Shown: positions 37,257-46,048 of the stretch, piece after piece
Numbering within the stretch: position 1 is the stretch's first letter
Layout: each line of letters starts with the position of its first letter
NCBI RefSeq assembly: GCF_004346685.1
Contig: NZ_SMCO01000005.1
Coordinates: forward strand, 107,753 to 171,752
Origin: Sulfurirhabdus autotrophica
GTDB lineage: Bacteria; Pseudomonadota; Gammaproteobacteria; Burkholderiales; SMCO01
DNA: 64,000 nt
Direction of reading: 5' to 3'
Position numbers and translations under genes: made by a program
Notes under the pieces: generated by a model
Told to the model about the DNA's origin: nothing
What the model saw: only the letters and a program-made list of their open reading frames with translations
Databases searched by the model: none

Positions 37257-38180
37257 TTATTTCCAGAAATCATAAAAGTTGAACCAGTTATAGGGGAAAA
37301 GACGGCAATAGTGTTCAAGCCGCCCTGTATATTGTTTAAGCGCTTGTTCAAGCGCAAACGTACGCTGAGATCGCTCAACCTGTGAAATATCAGCAAACCG
37401 TTCGAAATAAATATCATACTGATTGCCACCTTGGTAAAGACCGAACATCAAGACAATAGGCTGTTTAAGCATCATGGCTATACGGAACGGGCCGGTAGAC
37501 AAATTGGCCTGCTCTCCAAAAAAATCACAAGGTACGGTGCCTTCACCTTCAATGGTTCTATCCGCCAGCATGCCGACAAAGCCCCCGCGAGCCAGAGCAT
37601 CTTCCACTTTGAACATGGAGTCGATTTTACCCAGCGCGATCACCTGCATCACCAGGTCCGGGTTAATGGCATTCAATACAGCATTCAGTTTTTTAGCGTT
37701 TTCTTCATACATCACCATGCTTACGCTGGGTGCTATAGACTCACGACCTAGCGAGCGTATGATTTCGAAACTACCCATATGCGCGCCAAGCAAAAAACAT
37801 CCCTGCTTACTGGCTATCATGTCATCCATCACTTCCTGACCATGAACACGCACATCGAATAAATCAAACTGATTATTAAACAAAAACACCCGATCAAGAA
37901 TCGTTGATGCGAAGGCATGCACATGACGAAACAAATCCCTGAGGCCCGGTTTGCGGCCCAATGCCTTCTGCAAATAGTTTCTGGATGCTTTACGGGCATC
38001 ACCCGAAAAAATCATAAAATACAGACATATAGGATAAAGCAACAGCCGCGCAGCTGAACGCCCCATTTTAAGCGCAACCCAGACGATAAAACGGATCGCC
38101 AGCGCGTTGCTGCGTTCCGGGCGCGTTACCCACTCAGGGGCAGAATGTTCTTCTATTATGTCGTCGGCAGGTTGTCGCAT
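37257..38180 (-). CDS. LpxL/HtrB-type lipid acyltransferase
   Basis: 307 residues with an N-terminal hydrophobic region (about 25-50) and the HxxxxE motif in GAHMGSFEIIRS (about residue 133), then VSMVMYEENA, GGFVGMLADRTI and FGEQANLSTGPFRIA. In this setting it probably transfers the aryl-polyene acyl chain to a lipid acceptor, the second acyltransferase of the locus beside 21298-22092. It overlaps the small dehydratase gene by 25 bases. Confidence 0.86.
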   Translation of the reverse strand: MRQPADDIIEEHSAPEWVTRPERSNALAIRFIVWVALKMGRSAARLLLYPICLYFMIFSGDARKASRNYLQKALGRKPGLRDLFRHVHAFASTILDRVFLFNNQFDLFDVRVHGQEVMDDMIASKQGCFLLGAHMGSFEIIRSLGRESIAPSVSMVMYEENAKKLNAVLNAINPDLVMQVIALGKIDSMFKVEDALARGGFVGMLADRTIEGEGTVPCDFFGEQANLSTGPFRIAMMLKQPIVLMFGLYQGGNQYDIYFERFADISQVERSQRTFALEQALKQYTGRLEHYCRLFPYNWFNFYDFWK

Positions 38181-38464
38181 TTCACTACACCCGTCAGCAC
38201 AATGTTTTCACCCACCATGCACTGAAATTTAAACTCGTTTTGCACTGTCGCATCAATCTCAATTTTAAAAAGATCACCAGGCTTTACCGGATGAGAAAAT
38301 TTGGCTGATTTTATCTTATATGGTGTCAACTGACGATTCAAACTCGCCTCCATTGCCAGCACCACCTCAGCAAGCAGCACCGCCCCGGGAATAATAGGGT
38401 TGCCAGGAAAATGCCCAGAGGAAGTGGGATGATCAAACGGGAAAGTTATTTCAATTTTGGCCAA
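38156..38464 (-). CDS. ApeI-like small hotdog dehydratase
   Basis: 102 residues, single hotdog domain. SGHFPGNPIIPGAVLLAEV carries the FabA/FabZ-type catalytic His and the PG turn; SAKFSHPVKPGD follows. In known aryl-polyene systems ApeI pairs with ApeP to dehydrate ACP-bound hydroxyacyl chains, so this likely partners 29769-30212. Linked to the AMP-ligase gene 14 bases upstream. Confidence 0.84.
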   Translation of the reverse strand: MAKIEITFPFDHPTSSGHFPGNPIIPGAVLLAEVVLAMEASLNRQLTPYKIKSAKFSHPVKPGDLFKIEIDATVQNEFKFQCMVGENIVLTGVVKCDNLPTT

Positions 38465-38478
38465 TGTTCAAATTCCAT

Positions 38479-39810
38479 TTATATTTCAAGCTCGCTCAAC
38501 AGTTTCTGGAGCGCTTCTCGCGGTAACTTACCGGTCTGATTGCGCGGCAAAACATCGACAAAGCGAAGCGGCCGGGGTAAAAAAGCTGCATCAATGCGCT
38601 GACGCAAAGCTTGCATCAACGCTTCACTGGTCATATCCGGCGCAACCACAAATGCCATAAGCCGGGTTACATCCCCATCTTTATCGTCTGGCATGACAAA
38701 CACCCCATCCTGCACACCTTCAATCGAATTGAGATGATGATTAAGATTGGCCAATGACGTGCGCTTTCCCGCAATATTGATCAGATCAGCTGTTCTGCCT
38801 TGCAGCAAGAATGTCTGCGGGCTATGCAAATCAATCAAGTCATTCAATAAAGTTTCTGTTTCGACATGGCCGCCACTGACCCAGGTTCCTCGTTCATCCT
38901 GCCTAAGCATAACACCCTGGAAAGTTCGCCACTCCAAAGTTTGTGCAGTGCGTCGCGTAGCCACTTGCCCCGATTCCGTACAGCCATAAATTTCATATAA
39001 AGGGGCACCAAATTGCTTCTCAGCTTCGATAGCCAATTGAGGCACGAGTGGAGCCGTCGCGCAGAGCACAATCTCCACTGGCGGCAAGGCTGCATACTCT
39101 GTCATTAATGTCCGCAAGTGAACCGGGGTAGTCACCAACATGCGAGGACGTGGCAACGCATCCAACTGCGTAAAAATATCAGCAGGAAAAAATGGTTTGC
39201 CAGCATGCATCGCTAACCCACCTTGCATGGCAATCAGCGCGGTGGACTCCAACCCATACATATGCTGTGGCGGTACAGTTCCTAAAATACTCAATTCAGG
39301 TAAAGACATCACGCCAAGTATTTCAGCTGCAGCCCGCGCGCTCCAGACCAATCCACCCCAGGTTTTTCTGTAGGGTAAGGACTCACCGGTTGACCCAGAA
39401 GTAAATACAATTGCAGCCAGTTGCGATGAAGGAAAGGAAGGAACTAAATGCTTAGTGGCATTCGTACCAGAAAACTGCGGAAAGCTGACTATTTTCAGTG
39501 ATAGATGCTCGTTGGCAGTATCAGTTAAACAATACATGCCAGTATATTGCTGGCTCAATTTTTCAATCAGACTAACTGTATGATTGGGGGGCAACAAATT
39601 AATCTGTTTGCGTACCAGTGCAGCCGAAAAACCCACAATAAAACGATATCGGTCTGTACACAAATTAAGCAGATATTGTTGCTCAGGAAGCAAAGCCGCT
39701 AATTGAGAGACATCCTGCAAAAACTGGTCAACCGTGATTTTACGCCCATCCTGAAAGGCGAATGTATCGCCACCGTTTTTATGGCAGATAAGCGGAAAGG
39801 CATCCATCAT
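38479..39810 (-). CDS. AMP-dependent acyl ligase (aryl starter activation)
   Basis: 443 residues, adenylate-forming ANL family. The P-loop IVFTSGSTGES, the YGCTESGQVATR block and a C-terminal PRNQTGKLPREAL with catalytic Lys are present; it lacks the long N-terminal part of acyl-CoA synthetases. It probably adenylates hydroxybenzoate made by the chorismatase and loads it on ACP. Confidence 0.85.
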   Translation of the reverse strand: MMDAFPLICHKNGGDTFAFQDGRKITVDQFLQDVSQLAALLPEQQYLLNLCTDRYRFIVGFSAALVRKQINLLPPNHTVSLIEKLSQQYTGMYCLTDTANEHLSLKIVSFPQFSGTNATKHLVPSFPSSQLAAIVFTSGSTGESLPYRKTWGGLVWSARAAAEILGVMSLPELSILGTVPPQHMYGLESTALIAMQGGLAMHAGKPFFPADIFTQLDALPRPRMLVTTPVHLRTLMTEYAALPPVEIVLCATAPLVPQLAIEAEKQFGAPLYEIYGCTESGQVATRRTAQTLEWRTFQGVMLRQDERGTWVSGGHVETETLLNDLIDLHSPQTFLLQGRTADLINIAGKRTSLANLNHHLNSIEGVQDGVFVMPDDKDGDVTRLMAFVVAPDMTSEALMQALRQRIDAAFLPRPLRFVDVLPRNQTGKLPREALQKLLSELEI

Positions 39811-39812
39811 AT

Positions 39813-40472
39813 TTAACGCGGTTTAGCGCCAGTAGCGGATGAAAAATCTGTATTAAATGCCTGTACAGTCTGTTTTATTGTCACATGAGGGAAATCACGG
39901 TAACGCAACACGCGGTAAACATACTCACCAATAAACATGACTATCACCAGCGGGAAATTGATAAAATTGATAAAAAGTGACCATGTTGAAAGGGAAGTGA
40001 AATTAAACAACAGGACCGATGTCATGATTTGCCCGATAAAAAATACACACCAGGCGATCGTTACGCCTTTTGTATACGACACCAAACGCGCATCCAGTGT
40101 ACCGTGAACCCTGCGAGCCAATCGCGTAATCAGCGGTTCTTTACCAGGCAGTAATGTATGTCCAAAAAACCATAACAAAAATAAATTAATAGCCGCATGG
40201 GGAATGCCAAAAGCCGCATCAAAATTCAGCAACACATTGCTCCGCAACACAAATATCACAATGGCTGCGGCCAAAAAAACGAATGACCACAAAATCCGGT
40301 TTGTAGCATGCTTGATAGTCCAGAAAGCCAAGACAGATAAGGGAACGAGCGCGAGAATAATCCGCAGCAGAACAGCCGTATGGTCCATCATTGCGGCATG
40401 AGCCAGCCACGGATAACCGAGACAGGCAAAAATAACAAGCAATTTACCGAGAAAACGGATGCTGCGCATCAT
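39813..40472 (-). CDS. COG4648-type membrane protein
   Basis: 219 residues with five to six hydrophobic helices and a short cytoplasmic C-terminus. This unnamed family is a regular member of aryl-polyene and xanthomonadin operons; its function is unknown, possibly helping exporter or acyltransferase assembly. It is two bases from the ligase stop. First gene of the right operon, so a promoter is expected in 40473-40755. Confidence 0.75.
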   Translation of the reverse strand: MMRSIRFLGKLLVIFACLGYPWLAHAAMMDHTAVLLRIILALVPLSVLAFWTIKHATNRILWSFVFLAAAIVIFVLRSNVLLNFDAAFGIPHAAINLFLLWFFGHTLLPGKEPLITRLARRVHGTLDARLVSYTKGVTIAWCVFFIGQIMTSVLLFNFTSLSTWSLFINFINFPLVIVMFIGEYVYRVLRYRDFPHVTIKQTVQAFNTDFSSATGAKPR

Positions 40473-40621
40473 CTGCCACAGCCAGCAGTGCTAATGAAAC
40501 CACGAATAAAACAACATTCCCCAGAATTAATGTTACTCACTGGAGACCCTGTAGCACTCAGTCTTAAAAGGTAATGTATTCATGATAAACAATAGACGTA
40601 TTTCAATGAAGATCGGAGAGA

Positions 40622-40667
40622 ACTCTGTTCAGTTAAAAATACCGAGGGTAATTCAATTGAACAGAGT
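40622..40667. promoter_or_regulatory. Inverted repeat upstream of the right pigment operon
   Basis: ACTCTGTTCA (40622-40631) and TGAACAGAGT (40658-40667) are perfect 10-bp arms with a 26-base spacer, 150 bases before the operon start at 40472. It lies after the MipA gene on the same strand. No T-run follows, so an operator is as likely as a terminator. Confidence 0.45.
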
Positions 40668-40755
40668 GCATTTTACACGCTTTCAATAGGTTATAGAAGT
40701 AGCAGACCCAAAGCTGAATGGCTGGAAATTATGCACCAGAAACCACATTACCCGC

Positions 40756-41589
40756 TTATTCGCTTGCATTAACCCTGGTCTGAGACTGCGCAAATATCCA
40801 GGAAATGCCAAGCCCGCCACTCACCGAATACTTCTGTTTCAAGAGTGGGCTATCCTCAAACGCCGCACCACTTAAACTATCTGCCCGCAGGAACATCCCC
40901 ACCCAAAATTTTGGATAGCGCTTTGAAAGTGCAGCCGTAAACTGTGTACCGCTATACCCACCATGCGCTGTATAGGCTGGGCGATCAGGTGTTGCATACT
41001 GGGAATCTACCGAATAAAAATACTCATGATATTTTTTATCTCCAAAAATCGGCCCACCTGACAAGCCCACGTTCCAACCTTCGCCAGATTTCAAATCAAG
41101 ATTCAATACCGGGCTGAATATCAATCCGGCATTGCGGGTTTGAAAAGACTTTACTGCCTGAATTGATCGCACTGGCAACCTGAGCGTTAATTCATAATCC
41201 GACTCCGCGCCTTTAGCCAAAAACACATTGAGCTGAGGGCCGATTTCAAAAGTCGGATCCAGGTTTGGCATGCCCTGGCGCGCTGTATTATTGTCGCTTT
41301 TAACCGGTATTGATCCATTCAGACTCACATCCAGTTCTACCTGGTCAGATTTATACAAAAGCCCTCTGATTTTTTGTCGGTCCACCTGTAAAACCTCACC
41401 GCGGTATACCACATAGGGAATGGGTAAAATATAAGTTTGCCGCTGATCGGATCCACGATAATCCGGCATACTAACCACCCCAGCACCGGCCCCCAACTCC
41501 CATAATGGTAACTCTGCTGAATACGCTGAAGCGGACAAAAGAGTTAACGGTAACAATATACTGACAAGAACCTTGTTATTTATTAGCAT
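40756..41589 (-). CDS. MipA/OmpV-family outer-membrane protein
   Basis: 277 residues with a Sec signal (residues 1-24, SAYSA) and a beta-barrel rich in aromatic girdle residues. The ELGAGAGVVSMPDYRGSDQ start and the terminal IFAQSQTRVN-type strand fit MipA/OmpV proteins. Members bind MltA/PBP1B or act as adhesins/porins; which applies here is unknown. A short GC hairpin near 41618-41638 separates it from the cupin gene upstream. Confidence 0.86.
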   Translation of the reverse strand: MLINNKVLVSILLPLTLLSASAYSAELPLWELGAGAGVVSMPDYRGSDQRQTYILPIPYVVYRGEVLQVDRQKIRGLLYKSDQVELDVSLNGSIPVKSDNNTARQGMPNLDPTFEIGPQLNVFLAKGAESDYELTLRLPVRSIQAVKSFQTRNAGLIFSPVLNLDLKSGEGWNVGLSGGPIFGDKKYHEYFYSVDSQYATPDRPAYTAHGGYSGTQFTAALSKRYPKFWVGMFLRADSLSGAAFEDSPLLKQKYSVSGGLGISWIFAQSQTRVNASE

Positions 41590-41662
41590 TTGTCTTGAAC
41601 CTTATAATATAAACTGAAGGGCATGTCCAAACACGCCCCTGCAGCATTCGAGCCTGTATGAT

Positions 41663-42139
41663 TTACGCGAATAAAGCGCGATATTTTTCTAAAAATGCTT
41701 GTGCTTCAGGCTCACCTTCCTGAGGTGCCCAACCTGCTTTTTCATCTTGATTCAAAGGCTGATAGGGCCCAGCTTTAGATTCAAAAAATACACTTCCAGG
41801 TTCCAGTGCGATGAGTGTATGGAATATACCATGTGGAATATTGACGCCTACAGCATTTCCAGCAGGGGACATCACGGCTTTAAAAGATACATTTCCTTCT
41901 TCGTCAAAGAACAAAATACCAAACTTACCACGTAATACAATGATCGTTTCATCTTTACTTGTATCCTGATGGCAGTGCGGGGGAATGTAGGATTCGGGTT
42001 CCATTGCATTGAGCAAGCGATGACTCGCATCCCCATCGGCGCCATGAAAATTATAGTTTTTACGTTTGCGAGGTGATTCTTCCGCCGAACTCGACACATT
42101 ATTCAGCAAGTTCTGGTCAATGATTTGCAGGGATTCCAT
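41663..42139 (-). CDS. WbuC-family cupin metalloprotein
   Basis: 158 residues. Cupin metal motif IPPHCHQDTSKDE..I (His-x-His and Glu) and VNIPHGIFHTLIAL (last His). WbuC proteins are found near O-antigen genes and stand alone; their activity is not defined. The ATG at 42139 is used, since the longer in-frame extension has no cupin homology. Confidence 0.82.
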   Translation of the reverse strand: MESLQIIDQNLLNNVSSSAEESPRKRKNYNFHGADGDASHRLLNAMEPESYIPPHCHQDTSKDETIIVLRGKFGILFFDEEGNVSFKAVMSPAGNAVGVNIPHGIFHTLIALEPGSVFFESKAGPYQPLNQDEKAGWAPQEGEPEAQAFLEKYRALFA

Positions 42140-42220
42140 AAACGGTCTTTTTATTCTCAAAAAAAATAAACCTATGGAGTATACAACACTACAATAAACC
42201 AAGAAACGCAGAAAACAGGC

Positions 42221-42251
42221 AAAAAAAGGCGCGGTTCAATTTTGAACCGCG
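42221..42251 (-). terminator. Rho-independent terminator of candidate sRNA
   Basis: GCGCGGTTCAA (42228-42238) and TTGAACCGCGC (42241-42251) form a perfect 11-bp stem; the A-run at 42221-42226 becomes a U-run on the - strand transcript. Confidence 0.9.
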
Positions 42252-42325
42252 CTTAAAAATCCACCAAAGAAGGAGGATGGAGGAGACAACACCAAGTTCC
42301 TCGGGGAAGAGGAAGACCTCAGCGT
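42221..42325 (-). ncRNA. Candidate small regulatory RNA with CU-rich loops
   Basis: The 342-base gap between the cupin gene and dnaE holds no ORF but on the - strand shows a promoter (42332-42360), about 105 transcribed bases and a strong terminator. The transcript can form three hairpins: UUCCUC/GAGGAA with a UUCCCC loop (around 42296-42313), CCAUC/GGUGG with a CUCCUUCUUU loop (around 42259-42278), and the terminator stem. UCUCCUCC stands between them. Repeated UCCUCC/CUUCC stretches are complementary to ribosome-binding sites, as in CUCCUCCC-type sRNAs of alphaproteobacteria. It could instead be the 3' UTR of dnaE. Confidence 0.55.
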
Positions 42326-42331
42326 TATTAG

Positions 42332-42360
42332 AATTATCTAATATTTGAATATAATGTGCA
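42332..42360 (-). promoter_or_regulatory. Predicted promoter of candidate sRNA
   Basis: On the - strand TTGCAC (42360-42355), a 17-base spacer and GATAAT (42337-42332) form a plausible sigma-70 promoter; start near 42325. The -10 fits in five of six positions, the -35 in only three. Confidence 0.45.
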
Positions 42361-42481
42361 AGTGTTATTTCAAAAATATTTCAGACAGCCCAATTTCTCG
42401 TTCAGGCTTAAAGTGAAAAACGCTGACAAAATCTCAAAACACGAAGCAAATCCATTGTTAAATTAATTACTTTGCAGAAAA

Positions 42482-45400
42482 CTATTGATACCGAATACGA
42501 ATGTTTTCAGCATCCAGCCAGTCTGATAACGACAGCAAAAGATTATCGTGCAGTTGCACCCGCCATGTTTCTCCCAACTCCACATCACAACTTGCCCGGT
42601 TATTCCGATAAGAAATGGTCACTGGACAACCGCCATTCCGGTAGGGTGAAAGCAATTCCTGCAGCTTACCGGAGTTCGCCTGCCCGTTGCAGGAGATATG
42701 TATGGCTTTGGCAAATCGGGTCCTTGCTCCTGTAAGGTCGTACAGTTTTTCTGCAGTGACGCGCAGACTACCCGGGCCTGAATAATCATCGCGGGTTACT
42801 TTGCCTTCGATTACCAGCAATTGATCTTCTTTTAACAGGTCACGGTGGGCATCCACCAATTCACTGAACACTGTGACCTCTATCTGAGTACTGCTGTCAT
42901 CCAGAGAAACAATCATCATTTTTCCACGGCGTGTCATTTGAGTGCGCGTTGAATAAACGACTCCAGCCATAAATACTGGCTGCTGTTGCGGGGATAAATC
43001 CTTGAGACGGGTTCTCACAAATCCAGAGATTTCTTTGGCATAAGAGGTATAAGGGTGCCCACTGAAGTAGTAGCCAAGGCAGGCTTTTTCCTGGATCAAC
43101 TGCTCTCTGTCATTCCAGCGTGGCGCTTCAACCAATTGCACCTGATGGCCTGCATCATCATCAAACAGACTGAACAAGCTGCTTTGATTGACGTCGCGGC
43201 TCGCCTGTTCTGCAGAATTCAGGGCAATGCCAACCGACGCCAGCATGGTGGCACGATTGTCATTGAGAGAATCGAATGCGCCCACCTTCGCCAATGATTC
43301 CAGCACGCGGCGATTCACGATACGTTTATCAACACGACGACAAACATCAAACAAGTCTTTAAATGGCCCATCTGTGTTACGTGCATTCACAATGGCATTA
43401 ATCGCTGCCTCACCGGTCCCTTTGATTGCACCCAAGCCATAGCGTATCTGCTTGTCATTCACCGGCACAAAGCGGTATTCACTTGAGTTAATGTCCGGCG
43501 GCAGCACTTCCAGGCCGTTCACCAGACAATCATCGTAAAAAGTATGAACCTTATCGGTATCATCCATATCGGCCGACATGGTCGATGCCATAAATGCGGA
43601 AGGAAAATGCGCTTTAAGAAAAGCAGTCTGATACGCTACCAGCGCATAGGCTGCAGAGTGGGATTTATTAAAACCGTACTCGGCAAACTTCTCCATCAGG
43701 TCGAATAGATATTCTGCCTTCTTGGGTTCAACATCGCGCTCGGTCGCGCCACCGACGAAAATACTGCGGTGTTCCGCCATTTCTTCAGCTTTTTTCTTAC
43801 CCATGGCACGGCGCAGCATATCCGCACTGCCAAGCGAATAGCCGCCCAGAATCTGGGCGATCTGCATTACCTGCTCCTGATAAACAATCACACCATAGGT
43901 AGGCTTAAGCGTTGCCTCCAGATTAGGGTGCATGTAATCAACTTTGGCTTTGCCGTGCTTACGGTTAATAAAGTCATCCACCATACCTGACTGCAACGGG
44001 CCGGGACGGAACAATGCGACCAGCGCCACAATATCGTCAAAACAATCCGGTTGCAGGCGGCGAATCAGGTCCTTCATCCCGCGGGATTCCAGCTGGAATA
44101 CCGCTGTGGTGTTGCAATCTTTTAGCAAACGGTAAGATCTCACATCATCCAGCGGAATGGTTTCGATGTTAAAAGCATCATCCGCCCCTGCCTGACGTTT
44201 CAGATCACGAATATACCGCACTGCCCAATCAATAATGGTTAGCGTGCGCAGACCCAAAAAGTCGAACTTGACCAGACCGATCTGCTCTACGTCATCTTTA
44301 TCAAACTGGCTCACGACAGATTCGGAGCCCTGAGCACAATAAAGTGGGCAAAAATCAGTTAACTTGCCCGGAGCGATCAACACGCCTCCGGCATGCATAC
44401 CCACGTTACGGGTCAAATCTTCCAGTTTTTCTGCCAGAGAAAACAGCTCGCGCACTTCTTCTTCGTTATCGTAGCGTTCCTTGAGTTGCGGTTCCATTTC
44501 CAGCGCTTTCTGCAACGAAACGGGCTTAACGCCTTCAATTGGCACCAGTTTGGATAACTGGTCGCACATGTTATAGGGCATTTCAAGCACGCGGCCCACG
44601 TCACGAATCACTGACTTGGAGCCCAATGTACCGAAAGTAGCAATCTGGGAAACACTATCCGCGCCATAATGATCGCGCACATATTCAATAACTCGTTCGC
44701 GCCCGTCCTGACAAAAGTCCACGTCAAAGTCAGGCATGGATACCCGTTCCGGGTTCAGGAAACGTTCAAACAGCAAGTCATATCGCAACGGATCAAGATC
44801 GGTAATGCCTAGCACATATGCCACAAGGGAACCTGCACCAGACCCCCGCCCCGGCCCTACCGGCACACCATTATGTTTTGCCCAGTTGATAAAGTCCGCC
44901 ACAATCAGGAAATAGCCGGGGAATCCCATCTGTACGATAGTATCGGTTTCAAACTTTAACCTGTCCAGATACACGGGCATCTGTTCTTCACGCTTTACCG
45001 GGTCTGGATACAATAATTCCATGCGCACCTTGAGGCCATTGGCAGCCTCCTGGCACATGAAATCATCCAGCGTCATTCCTTCCGGCGTGGGAAACTGTGG
45101 CAATTTGTTATTACCCAGCTCAATCGTCAAGTTACAGCGTTTAGCAATTTCAATGGTATTCGCTAATGCTTCAGGCACATCGGCAAAAAGGGTCGCCATA
45201 TCCTGCTGGCTTTTGAAATACTGTTCTGCTGTAAATGCCTTGGCGCGCCGCTGGTCTCCCAGCACAGCACCTTCAGCAATACACACCCGAGCTTCATGGG
45301 CCTTAAAATCATCGGTATCCATAAACTGGATAGGGTGGGTCGCCACCACAGGCAATTTCAGTTCGGAAGCCAGATTCAACGCGCGTTGTACATAGTTTTC

Positions 45401-45937
45401 CATCTGCGGCATACCTGTGCGCTGCAGTTCAATGTAAAAGCGTTGCGGGAATAATTTATCCCACTCACCGGCCAACCTGGCGGCTTCATCCAGGTTTTCC
45501 ATTTGCAGCGCTACACCAATGTCACCCATATGAGCGCCAGACAAAGCAATCAGATTTTCTGCCAACCCTTCAGCAAGCCATGCCTTGGAAATTTCAGCGC
45601 GGCCGCGGTGTTGATTAGTACGATAACCACGCGAAATCAATTCGCACAGGTTCAAATAGCCCTGCCGATTCTGGGTCAGTAGCAACAACCGGGTTGGCTT
45701 ATCCCGGTCCACCTCATTGGTCACCCATACATCACAACCAACAATCGGTTTTATCCCTTGGCCACGAGCTTTCTTATAGAACTTCACCATACCAAACATA
45801 TTGGACAGGTCAGTCAGGGCCAACGCAGGCATTTTGTCTGCGGCAGCACGCTTGACGGCATCGCCAATACGGACGATACCGTCTACGATGGAAAATTCAC
45901 TATGAAGCCGAAGGTGAATAAATGAAGGATCAGACAT
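42482..45937 (-). CDS. dnaE: DNA polymerase III subunit alpha
   Basis: 1151 residues, the replicative polymerase catalytic subunit. PHP domain at the start (FIHLRLHSEFSIVDG), GPGRGSGAGSLVAY, catalytic acidic triad region PDFDVDFCQDGRERVI, VGMHAGGVLIAP, a helix-hairpin-helix region and a C-terminal OB/beta-binding part (SLDDSSTQIEVTVF). Length and order match DnaE1 rather than DnaE2/ImuC. Divergent from the TrhP-type gene. Confidence 0.98.
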   Translation of the reverse strand: MSDPSFIHLRLHSEFSIVDGIVRIGDAVKRAAADKMPALALTDLSNMFGMVKFYKKARGQGIKPIVGCDVWVTNEVDRDKPTRLLLLTQNRQGYLNLCELISRGYRTNQHRGRAEISKAWLAEGLAENLIALSGAHMGDIGVALQMENLDEAARLAGEWDKLFPQRFYIELQRTGMPQMENYVQRALNLASELKLPVVATHPIQFMDTDDFKAHEARVCIAEGAVLGDQRRAKAFTAEQYFKSQQDMATLFADVPEALANTIEIAKRCNLTIELGNNKLPQFPTPEGMTLDDFMCQEAANGLKVRMELLYPDPVKREEQMPVYLDRLKFETDTIVQMGFPGYFLIVADFINWAKHNGVPVGPGRGSGAGSLVAYVLGITDLDPLRYDLLFERFLNPERVSMPDFDVDFCQDGRERVIEYVRDHYGADSVSQIATFGTLGSKSVIRDVGRVLEMPYNMCDQLSKLVPIEGVKPVSLQKALEMEPQLKERYDNEEEVRELFSLAEKLEDLTRNVGMHAGGVLIAPGKLTDFCPLYCAQGSESVVSQFDKDDVEQIGLVKFDFLGLRTLTIIDWAVRYIRDLKRQAGADDAFNIETIPLDDVRSYRLLKDCNTTAVFQLESRGMKDLIRRLQPDCFDDIVALVALFRPGPLQSGMVDDFINRKHGKAKVDYMHPNLEATLKPTYGVIVYQEQVMQIAQILGGYSLGSADMLRRAMGKKKAEEMAEHRSIFVGGATERDVEPKKAEYLFDLMEKFAEYGFNKSHSAAYALVAYQTAFLKAHFPSAFMASTMSADMDDTDKVHTFYDDCLVNGLEVLPPDINSSEYRFVPVNDKQIRYGLGAIKGTGEAAINAIVNARNTDGPFKDLFDVCRRVDKRIVNRRVLESLAKVGAFDSLNDNRATMLASVGIALNSAEQASRDVNQSSLFSLFDDDAGHQVQLVEAPRWNDREQLIQEKACLGYYFSGHPYTSYAKEISGFVRTRLKDLSPQQQPVFMAGVVYSTRTQMTRRGKMMIVSLDDSSTQIEVTVFSELVDAHRDLLKEDQLLVIEGKVTRDDYSGPGSLRVTAEKLYDLTGARTRFAKAIHISCNGQANSGKLQELLSPYRNGGCPVTISYRNNRASCDVELGETWRVQLHDNLLLSLSDWLDAENIRIRYQ

Positions 45938-45984
45938 AAGGTATAATTGTGTTTTTGAAATTTAACTGTTGAACCATTTGGTTA

Positions 45985-45999
45985 GGTGAGAATCTCACC
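45985..45999. promoter_or_regulatory. 15-base perfect palindrome between dnaE and TrhP-type gene
   Basis: GGTGAGA-A-TCTCACC is symmetric over 7+1+7 bases, 47 bases from dnaE and 49 bases from the next gene. It fits an operator for a dimeric regulator, but none can be named. Confidence 0.4.
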
Positions 46000-46048
46000 A
46001 CAAATCCGAAACGATTCACTTACAAACTAATGGCATTTTATCACTGTA

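Noticed and set aside
37250..37429. N-terminal extension of the LolA-like protein
   Set aside because: It overlaps the acyltransferase gene and would bury the clear signal peptide beginning at 37249.
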